Of a DNA stretch of 64,000 nucleotides, positions 55,252-64,000 are shown piece by piece. The notes under the pieces are model-generated. The model searched no databases. It was not told the DNA's origin and saw only the letters and a list, made by a program, of their open reading frames with translations. Position 1 is the stretch's first letter; the number at the start of each line of letters is the position of its first letter. Source of the stretch: Staphylotrichum longicolle (Eukaryota > Ascomycota > Sordariomycetes > Sordariales > Chaetomiaceae); assembly GCA_019096155.1 (NCBI GenBank), contig JAHCVI010000003.1:2790001-2854000 (forward strand), written 5' to 3'. A program made the translations under genes and the position numbers.

Positions 55252-57629
55252 TCATTTGGCGGGAGCCGCCAGCGCACGCCGTGCCTCCTCCATTATCATG
55301 ATCGCCGACGCTCTCCGTCTCTCGCCCTCCTCGCGATGCCGCATCTTGATCATCTCCTCCATCGACACCCTGTTCTTGCGATACACCCCAAGCGTCACCA
55401 GCATGGCGGCCGCCAGCACCGCGCAGCACACAATCATGTCCTCCCTCAGCGCGTCGGTGTACACCTCCCTGATCAGACCCCACTGCTCCGGCGACAGGGC
55501 CGACGGGTCCGACGCCAGGTGAGCCAGCGCCTCAGGCGGCACGCCCCCGCCGCCAGGTTGCGCGTCTTGGAGCCCAGGATGGCCGACGACGCCGCAATGC
55601 CGATGCTCCCGCCAAAGATGCGGACTTGGGCCACGATGCCCTGTCCAGAAGCTGTCCCACATCGTCAGCACACCATCGCCCTCCCACACAAACAACAAAA
55701 GATCTCAAGCTTACCATGCTCAAATACCGGCGCCTCCACCCCGCCAGCATCGTGCCTGTCGCCGCCGACAGCCCAAACCCCAGCCCAACAAACACCAGAA
55801 ACCCAACACCTTTGCCTCCACCGCCCCTCCGCTCCCCGCCGTGATCTCCAGTCCACACCCCAACATCATCAACGCGCACGCGCCCAACAGGCTCTCCAAG
55901 AACCTAACCTTGCCCTTCCCCCGTTGAACGCGCCCGCCGCCACGGTCCCCACCGCCGACGCGGCCAGCATGGGCAGCAGCATCAGCCCGGCGTCGCGCGC
56001 CGACTTGCCGTAGACGACCTGGAACCGCACGGGGAACGCGTAGATGGAGAGGAGGTAGGGGAAGCCCGTGAGCATGGTGTGCAGGACGGTGGCGGCGTAG
56101 GGCCGGTTGCGGAGCAGGACGAGGGGCAGCGCCGAGGCGAGGCGCGGGTGGCGGCGCTCCGCGTAGAGCTGCCAGGCGAAGAGGGCCGCGAGGCAGGCGA
56201 GGCCGGCGAGGAGCGGGGCGATGAAGATGGCGGAGGCCCAGTTGGGGGACTTGGACGCGTTTTGGAAGGGGAAGACGATGAGCACGGCGGATGCGATTCT
56301 TGTCATGAGGGTCAGATTCAAGATGCTTGCTGAGGGGGGGGAAAGAGGGGGCGTACAAGAGGAAGGCGCCGAAAAAGTCGACGTCTTTCCAGAGGCGGCG
56401 TTCAAGCGAGGGGAGGTACTTTTTGTCTGGCCAAGCGAGGAGGAAGATGAGAATGGAGACGCCGCCAATGGGGCCGCTGTGAACGGTGTTAGCACAGCTG
56501 TCCCCCCTTGGTGTAAACAAAGATAGGGGCGGAACACAAACTTGATCCAAAATACCCATCTCCAGCTCGTGTACTGTGTCAGCAGACCCCCCACCACCGG
56601 GCCCAACACACCTGCCGACGCCAGCACCAGCCCCACCACGGCGGCGATATACTATCCAACAAGGTCAGCCGTTCATGTTCTGGACGGTTGACTGAAGGGC
56701 GGCTCAGGAGTGAAGGGGCTGCTCTGGAATCACAATGATTCCTGAGACAGCCAGAACGTGGCACAAACACGGATTCAACATACCTTCTTCGCATGATCCG
56801 GCGTCACCTCTGGCAGGATAATCATCGAGACACTATACAACCCTATCACACACACACACACATCACGTCAGTGTCGAGCCCCAACCAACCCTCTTCACCC
56901 CCCACCCTACCCCCTTCCCCATCTCTCTCAAGAAGTAAATAAAAAAAAGGAGCAAAAACTCACCACTGCCCCCCAACCCCTGCAGCGCCCGAAACCCAAT
57001 CAGCTGGCCCATGCCCCGCGCGAACCCGCACGCGAGGGAGAAGGCGACGAAGACGACGTAGGCGGCGACGAAGGCGGCGCGGCGGCCCACGACGTCGGAG
57101 ACGCGCGCGAAGAGCACGGCGCAGCTGAGAAAGGTCAGCGTGTAGGCCAGCGCGACCCAGTTGATGGCGCCGACGTCGCCGAACTCGACGGCGATGGTGA
57201 AGAGGGACGTCGCGACGATGGACGAGTCGAGCATCGAGAGGAAGAGGCCGAGGGCGACGCTGTGTGGATGGCGAGTCAGTTAGAGTTGGGTCCGGGCTGG
57301 GGTGGGGATGGGGATGGGGATGGGGGAGAGGTGAGAGGGGTGAGGTGGGTGAGGATGAGATGATGGTTTACCTACCCGACTATGATGGCGATGAGGCGGA
57401 GTTTGGGGATGGGTTGGGCCTCGATGTGTTGAGGGGGGCCCATGTGTTGCGGGGGGCCGACGTGTTGCGGGGGGCCGATGTGTTTCTCACCACCGCCGGT
57501 GGTGCTGCTGGTGTCGGTGAGGACGCCTCCGTGGGATTCTTCGGTTGGCGGTTCAGGAGGTTTGTTTTCGTTCTGAGGCGGTTTTGGGGGAGGGGAGCCG
57601 CTCTCCCCTTCACTGGTGGTTGATGCCAT
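55252..57629 (-). CDS. MFS drug:H+ antiporter-type transporter (DHA2, about 14 TM), with three one-base frame breaks
   Basis: Seven exons: 57376-57629, 56964-57259, 56784-56842, 56542-56651, 56357-56476, 55715-56298, 55252-55640; 604 residues when three missing bases are allowed. N-terminal Pro/Gly-rich tail with a GPPQH repeat, then MFS helices with LGLFLSMLDSSIVATSL, INWVALAYTLTFL, ARVSDVVGRRAAFVAAYVVF (motif A region), GLVLASAGVLGPVVGGLL (motif C, antiporter signature) and YTSWRWVFWIN. This is the fungal multidrug/toxin-efflux subfamily; substrate unknown. Frame slips lie at 55918-55922, about 55806-55814 and 55544-55548, two of them at runs of five C on the plus strand. The conserved text continues across each slip (FNGG-KGKVRFLESLLG, EAK-VGFLVFVGLGFG, NLAA-GGVPPEALAHL). 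Either consensus errors or early decay at the edge of a gene-poor block. Confidence 0.8.
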
Positions 57630-59250
57630 GGCGGGCTGAGGCTTGAGAGGAACTGTGATCTGGACACCCAATATCACAATGAACACCCGGACACAATGGC
57701 GGCCGTCGCCAGTGTTATACAGAAATCCAACAACGTCCTGAGCCTATGGCATTCATCTGACATGGCGTGCGCGCCCCGCGGAATCCCAACGTTGGGGCCT
57801 CGGAGCTCCTCAACGACGACGGCAGGATCACTCGCAGCACCGAGCAACTCAACGATAGCTACGCGCCGAGGGGGGCTCGGCGAGATGAAGGCGGGCAAGA
57901 CCGAGTCAACATCAACACCGATGCCGAACGCGGTGGGTCAGTGTGGATGCAGGCGTGAGGGAATGCGAGGCTGTCTCGCACTCGGCTCTTGAGACCAAAA
58001 GAAATGCAAGAATTGGAGGCTGCCCGGTAGCCTTGTGTCGATTCTTCACGTGGCGACGACTAATCAAGAGGGAGGCGCCATACAGCTTGGACGTCGTGAG
58101 GCGGCGCGTCTGGTGTCAAGCGCAAGATTCTGCATCGCAAACGAACCCAACGGGCCCCATACCACCTCCCGTATTGGGAGGTGGGAGGTTTGTTGGGGTG
58201 CTGTCAAACGGGCTCGTTGGATGCGGGTCAGCAGGGCCTCGTCCAAATTCGCACTCGCTCTCGCCTAAAGACGCTGTTTTGAGCCGTTGACGAGTCTGAC
58301 GAGTCGTCCAACTGGGCTGGGCAGCGGCTGTGATTGGCCGGTTGCCGGGGCCTCTCCGGCCCAGGGTTGATTTTCCAGCAATTGCGTGGCCCCGATCCAG
58401 CTAACGAAGCTGCTAAGCTCCCAACTAATCAGCTCCGGCTGGTAACCGAGGTTGGCTTCCGCTGTTGCGCTTCCATTTGTTTTCGAGAAGGTCGATGATG
58501 CAATTGCAAAGCCACGTCCATTCACGTGGAGTTGAGGCCATTTTCGAATTGGGTTTTGTGTTTCTGTTTCCAACGGCCATGCCGGTATCCGGGCCCGCCA
58601 TCTTGGTCCATTGTCTTGGAGCGAACAACGCTTTGGTGTGCAACACAGTATCCGAGGGGACACAAACAAGTCTTGGCTGCTCGCTTGGTTTTGCTTCCAG
58701 CACAGTTCAAATTGCACACAACCCCGCAAATCAACCAGCCGGAGGAAAGATGCTTTTTCTCTGTCTCAACTGATGGGGTTCCAGCTTTCTGCCGTTGGGG
58801 CTTTCTCGGTCTCGATTGACCGCAAGGCTCCGACGCCCAGCATTGGCACAATTCTTCCAATATGTGTTGGTTCTTAACCGAGTGGGGCCAAGACTTCCAA
58901 GGACTGAAGGACATACGACGAGCCAGAGCTGAGTCGGTTAACTTCACAACTAACAACACAACAAATACGGAAGTAGGTTGTCGTCAAGTTGAAGCTCTTG
59001 CGTGAGTTTACTTGGAAGGATGTATTTGTGTTCAAGATCCCCACTTGTAATGTAGCCTAAGGGAAACCGTATCTCACCACTTCCCGGATCTCTTGTCAAC
59101 ACCCCCAATCACACCACCTTTGCCTTCCAATTTTTGCGTCACGAGGGTTGATACCCACATCTTGCGGTTCACATCATACACGATTTCTTGCTAAACTGTT
59201 TAGAGAATACTTCCTGGTAATAAGTCACAGCGGTATCGGCAGCGTCAGCC
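57630..59250. other. Gene-poor region, left part, no gene supported
   Basis: 1.6 kb beyond the MFS start. A plus-strand frame at 57696-57992 and a minus-strand frame at 58265-58729 are open but featureless. The MFS promoter must lie near the left edge. Confidence 0.4.
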
Positions 59251-59289
59251 TTCAATGCTCGAAACTCAAGAGTGCTCGAGACAGGGGGA

Positions 59290-59650
59290 AACCATGTTTC
59301 ACCACTTCCGTGATCTAACTGCACCCGAAGAGCTTGCCAGTCACGACCAGCAAATTACCGTTTCCTCTCTATTCCTCTCTCCTGTATCAGCGTCAACAGA
59401 TCAGTTTTCACCCCTGTACTTGATATCCACACTGCCAAAGCTTACGACCGGCAGAAAGAGAGCTTTTTGAGACTTCAAGCCGCCGCGCTCGATCTCTACG
59501 TGATCCAGGGGATTTCAGCAATCAAGGAGTTTCCCTACGCCGTAAAGGAAAGGTTTGCTCCCGAATGGGCACGCAGAGAAGTCTACCAGGTCCTCAGGTG
59601 CTTAGCGCTTGGCGGTCAATACACCACGCTCGACCAGTACCGCCGCTAGT
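59290..59650 (+). pseudogene. Eroded coding fragment, unknown family
   Basis: An open stretch without a convincing ATG reads SVNRSVFTPVLDIHTAKAYD, then LQAAALDLYVIQGISAIKEF, then PEWARREVYQVLRCLALGG and ends at a TAG (59647-59649); the same frame continues after the stop with FGAVIEEDKRIKGGGG. The amphipathic, well-mixed composition looks like genuine protein, unlike the ORFs around it, so it may be a gene remnant. I do not recognise the family. Confidence 0.35.
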
Positions 59651-60280
59651 TTGGAGCTGTCATTGAGGAGGACAAGCGAATAAAAGGAGGAGGCGGCAGG
59701 AACTTCCTTGTCTAGCTGCTCAGATGTGCAAGACCTCCCACGTCAATGACGCCTCGAAGGTGCCAACCGCGGCGAGTCCATGAGAGGCTCTTGGAGATAC
59801 AAACCATTTCTCGAGCCTTCCAGTGTTAGGCATCACGGTACGGTCAGAGAGTGCGTTTCTGTGTTTCGACTTCATCCCCAGAGCCAACACTACCACGTCT
59901 GGAGGTGGTGCCTGCACCGCAGCCCCTTGACGACGAATCTCTCGAGTTTCATCGCAAGACGGACCGCGGGCACCTCCGTACTTGCCGTTAGTTGCTATAC
60001 TGAATTTCCAAGCTCAACGACTGAGAGCTTGCGTTCTACGCTGGGATGGGGGGTTGGGGTGCAGGTGGTGGTCGTAACTCGACGGGAGGCGTCGGAGGCC
60101 AACACGGTGCAGCAAACCGCGGTGGCGGGAGCTGCCAGCGGCGGTTAGGGGACGGGGCAGCACCGAGAATGGGTGGTCTAAGATCGAGGCATCTGTCTTT
60201 TCGAGGGAGAAACCTGGGCCGACAAGCAGGGGCTGGCGCCGGCGAACAGGATTCAGCTCAGTTGGCCTTGCGGTTGAGGT

Positions 60281-60565
60281 TTGTTGACACGAGTTCAGTC
60301 TGTTCCTTGCCGTATGCGCGTGAAACTTGGATTTGTGGTCTTGGTCGGAACCCCTGACAATATTGTTATGGTTCTAAATAGGAAGAGCCAAAGGGGGTCA
60401 AGAAGAGAGCGCTTCTTTGAGGAAGACTACGAGGCGGCACTCCTTCTTTGGTCAGTAGTTAGCGAACCCGTAGGTGTAAGCCGTTCCGTTCTACAGCAAA
60501 TCATTCTCAGGTATTTGGAACTGACTATCCATATCAAGACACTTTCAAGCACCAGGCACTTGTAA
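60281..60565 (+). pseudogene. Second possible coding remnant, unknown family
   Basis: A 94-codon frame reads VKLGFVVLVGTPDNIVMVLN, then RFFEEDYEAALLLWSVVSEP and LQQIILRYLELTIHIKTL. Helical, protein-like composition but no start context, domain or splice partner. Could derive from the same lost gene as the fragment 0.7 kb upstream. Confidence 0.25.
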
Positions 60566-63548
60566 GCCTTATGGAACTCGCCATGCCACTTCGTTCAGTT
60601 GCATTTTCCGGAAGAGATTGTTCTGTAGCTCTCTTCGATGTAGGGGGACATGGTAGTTGCACATGAAAGACTCTCGGACATACATCAAACAACATCTCAG
60701 GTGCGCCTGTCGTTCTCTGTAACCGATGATTGGAGTGCAGTATGACAGACGAGCTCAAGCCGGCCATATCCCCACTATCTGGTGTGTGTTTTCACTCTTA
60801 TGTTTGGGATGTTACAAGAACAGTAGTTTGAGTCTCTACCCTGTGGAAGGCAGTGGTCGGAACTGTCCTTGAATCCTTTGGCCATTCCGCGTTTATAACT
60901 GACAGCCCCAGGTCTTGATCACGACAAGCCCACGGCGGCCAAGCTGCTGAATCAGGAGCGGTTTGCTAGGCAGATTATGACTGAGAATGTAGGCCATGGT
61001 TTGACAGAGTATCGGTGAGGAGTAGAATCCAAATCTCCCCTAAGAAACACTCCTGCATGGAAACGGCAGTGGACCTTATACTTGAATTACTCTTAAAGCT
61101 ATGTGGAAACCTGAACTCAAGTGGCTTGTTGACAGCGAATCGCCCAGCCGGCCATCATTGCAGCATTCCCTACCAACCTGCCAGCTTCAATCCAGTCTCG
61201 TGCCTCCTCACCCATCACCAGTGCTTCATCAACAGGCCTGCTGCTCACACTGTCACCGCATTCTTCCAACCAAGGGATCACAGCAGTGGTCACGCAGCTC
61301 TAAGAGGCGGGCTCACGGGGGGAACGCCAAACGGGAAGAAGCCGTGGTGTTGAACTTTTTTGCAGAGCAAAAACTCGTCAAGGAGTTTCTGTAGCCAACT
61401 ACCACTCCTTGACCGGCGAGTAGGCTTAGTCGGCGAACGTTTCTTAGGCGTCCTTCATTTTTCGACGTTGTTTTTGGTTCTTTTTAACGTCCGCTACCAA
61501 CTCAGCTGTTCCAACGTTTCAGTCCCGTTGTTTCTTCGTTTTCTTCTTTTCTTTCTCACTTTGTTTTGTCTCTGTCCCTCCCTAGAACTTTGATCCACAT
61601 CATCAGCACCATCTAGTAGTAAGGTAGGCAGAGCTCCGACACCACACTTGAGTCTAAGTAACGTTGCCTTTGGAAATTCTGGACTTTGACCGCCGAATCA
61701 AATGAACTCCAAAAGAATGCAAGAGGTCCTGAGCAGCAAGACGGAGGTGTGTGAACGCGTGGATTGATTGCTCTTGCCTGACTGCTGCGTTGGGAGGCCA
61801 AATCAATCCCAACCTGTCACACACAAACACTTTTGGCTCCAAGGCAACTATCAGCGCGATCTTGACTCCGTGCCTGTGTTGCTGCAAGATCTGTCCTTAC
61901 TGTGCCCCATGCAGTGCCACCTCACGATGCCTCTCCTTAGGTTTACTGTTGCAACCCTTCACTTCTCAACGGCCCAGGAACTGGACCCTGAGCCGATCTT
62001 GACGGACAGGTGGTAAGTGCAACCTCGGAGAAAAAAAATAAAAGATGAAGCTCAGGTTTGTTTGGTTATTGGACGCCCCAAAAGGTACATGGCTCACCAA
62101 GAGAGATACAAAGGTGATACTCCTTTGGGCGGGATGGCTGCGTGCCAAACTTGGACGGGCGCTGGTTCAGTTTGACTGCACTGCGAAGCCATGATGTCGT
62201 CGTCGGTGCAGAGGTCCTTCGAAACCAAACTTTGCAGTCTTCAGGGTGAGTGGTGTTGTCGGCTTGTCATGCCAGGTCCGGGTCTTGGCATGGATGTCGG
62301 GCCCGATCTCGTCGCACGGGTGTGACGGGTGTGACGGTCAGCTACTGCCGACATGAGCTCGCCAGAGCCGCCGAACCCCGACCTTCAACGGGCGGTACCC
62401 GGAGTTCTCGACCAGCCCGACGCCAAAGGCGGAAATCCGCCGATTGCTGTTCTTGACCAAGGCAGAGTGGTCGAGGTGGTGAGACGAGAGGTCCGGGCGT
62501 GCAGTTTGTGAGACAGAGCCAGCAGCCCACCGCATCCTTCATCGGCACATCCGTCGTCCACGAGGCCCACATTCCACCGGCAATGGGTGGTGAAGATGCC
62601 GAATGTGGATTTGATGTGGAGCATTTGTCCGGCATCCAGTGCCGTCGATGTTGGTTGCCAAGCTTTGCCCTTGGTGACGGTTGGCGGGGCCGAAGGAGGA
62701 ACGAAAGAGAACAAGCACCACCAAGAACCACCAAGAATCCTGGCGATCTCTTGTCGCACTGCTTAACGTTAGTGCACTTGGTACGGAGTAGTGTGTCCTT
62801 GGTTACCCCGCATTCTCGCTCCCATCTACCGACCAGACAGGAGCATCCCGAGGAACGGGCTGGCTGGGCGCTGTCGGGAGTCACATTTGCTGTCAAAGCA
62901 GTATTTAAGACCCAGACATATACTCCATTCCAGCTGCTTTTTTGCTCGTAAGGTTGGCCTGAAGAGGCAGGTGGTTGTCTGCCATTTCACGATCCAGTGG
63001 TTGGGATGGATCTCTCCCCGCATCTTCAATCACTGTTTCCCCAGGTCTCCCAGGGCTGGGGTGCATACCCCGCACCCCAACAATCACCTGCAGCAGGCGT
63101 CCCAGCAGGGTTGCAGCAAGGGTCTCCACCAAAGGTACTTGGTACTTCGGCCGCCCTGGCACTCCTAGGTCACACTGAGCTCCTCCTCTAGCCCGACAGG
63201 TGTACCTGACAACGAGCCGCGCGACGGCCGCAAATCCAGATTGCCAAGCAGCTTCGATGCGAAGTCCCGAAACATTCTTCCAGCCAACCGTATCGCGCCG
63301 TTTTGGCCCCCGCCTCCGCTTCAGGAAACCGTTTTTTTGTCGCCAGCCAAGCGCGCCGCTCCTGCGCCTTCTCCAACACCCGCGCAGAAAGCCACAGGCG
63401 CCAGCGGATGCAGCGGCCCTGGGTGGGTTCTCAACTCCAGATGGCGCGCAGTGCCTGGCCAAAAGTGGGCATCGAGATGCAGGGCGCAGCGGACGAGCGC
63501 ATCGCCGGCGTGGTCCAGGGCGGTTCCCCTCCCCTCACGACAGGTGAC
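60566..63548. other. Gene-poor region, right part, no gene supported
   Basis: About 3 kb with only short, featureless ORFs on both strands, lower GC than the genic part and several homopolymer T/A tracts (61440-61580). No terminal repeats, transposase or reverse-transcriptase motifs were recognised. Confidence 0.4.
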
Positions 63549-63608
63549 AGGGAGTCAGGGAGTCAGGGAGTCAGGGAGTCAGGGAGTCAGGGAGTCAGGG
63601 AGTCAGGG
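63549..63608. repeat. 8-bp tandem repeat (AGGGAGTC)7
   Basis: Seven perfect copies of AGGGAGTC from 63549 to 63604 followed by a partial AGGG. There are no spacers, so this is a minisatellite/microsatellite and not a CRISPR array. Confidence 0.95.
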
Positions 63609-64000
63609 TCACCGCTGGCCTGGCTGCCTGGCTGATTCGTGGCCGATGCTGATCTCATGAGACGCCGGCTGGACCTGCCCGACCAGCCTGGGAGGAACCC
63701 CGTCTCTCCCTCCCCAAGTGCGACGTCGTCGTCGCCCACATGCACAAGAGACAGCGAGCGACCTGATTTGGCGTTGCAGCACCGACCAGCTGAACGTCGA
63801 TCCTCTCCTGTCTGTCCGCATAAAGGGGCTCGAGGGACACCCCAAGGCGAGATCATGGGGTGCGTCCGCGCAGATCACAGCCCCGACCAGGAACGCCCAA
63901 GCACCGCCCAAGCTGTGCTTGGCGTTCTGGCGCATCGGCCCTGACATCCAGCTTCCATGAGTGGAGGGCGGCCCACCCAAAGTCTTCTAGAAGCGACAGG

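Noticed and set aside
57696..57992. 98-codon plus-strand ORF divergent from the MFS gene
   Set aside because: No domain and weak composition; overlaps the expected MFS promoter.
63549..63608. Short direct repeats resembling a CRISPR array
   Set aside because: Units are 8 bp with no spacers and the genome is eukaryotic.
57630..64000. Transposon in the gene-poor block
   Set aside because: No terminal inverted or long terminal repeats, transposase, integrase or reverse-transcriptase motifs seen on either strand.

Overview
The window is ordinary nuclear DNA from a filamentous ascomycete, most likely a Sordariomycete (Sordariales/Chaetomiaceae-like). This is inferred from GC-rich coding sequence, many short introns (about 45-130 nt, GTATGT/GTGAGT/GTAAGT donors, CAG/TAG acceptors), compact genes on both strands, and fungal single-copy genes. 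The species cannot be fixed from sequence alone.

Layout. 1-10 kb: an FSH serine hydrolase cut by the window edge, a decayed ankyrin-repeat gene, two one-pass surface-type proteins and an RS-rich protein. 10-27 kb, housekeeping: FIG4 (PtdIns(3,5)P2 phosphatase), TTI2 (PIKK chaperone), CCA1 (tRNA CCA-adding enzyme), a GEA-type Arf-GEF and an Anp1/Mnn9-type Golgi mannosyltransferase. 29-41 kb: MTR3 (exosome), a YND1-like apyrase, OPI10/Hikeshi, a YJR142W-type Nudix protein, RPB8, ELP4 and SEN34. 41-51 kb: an Asi-type inner-nuclear-membrane RING ligase, U2B''/U1A-type RRM protein, VMA8, SYF1 and a small conserved unknown. 53-57.6 kb: an intron-containing tRNA-Gln(UUG), an NADP-type SDR and a multi-exon MFS transporter. 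57.6-64 kb holds no convincing gene, only eroded ORF fragments and an 8-bp tandem repeat.

The genes are not a cluster. They are unlinked cell functions: RNA processing (CCA1, SEN34, MTR3, SYF1, U2B'', RPB8, tRNA-Gln), membrane traffic and Golgi (FIG4, GEA, ANP1, YND1, VMA8) and protein quality control (TTI2, OPI10, Asi). Several pairs are divergent and share short promoters (RPB8/ELP4 331 bp; VMA8/SYF1 about 540 bp; Asi/U2B'' about 600 bp).

The strongest unusual signal is a set of single-base frame breaks inside otherwise well-conserved genes (TTI2, YND1, OPI10, SDR, MFS, ankyrin), mostly at G/C runs, with two pairs that compensate each other about 90-95 bp apart. The simplest reading is consensus (homopolymer) errors in the assembly; real decay is possible for the ankyrin and MFS genes. 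A separate in-frame TGA truncates a surface protein just before its membrane anchor. I found no mobile element, CRISPR array or undescribed multi-gene system.
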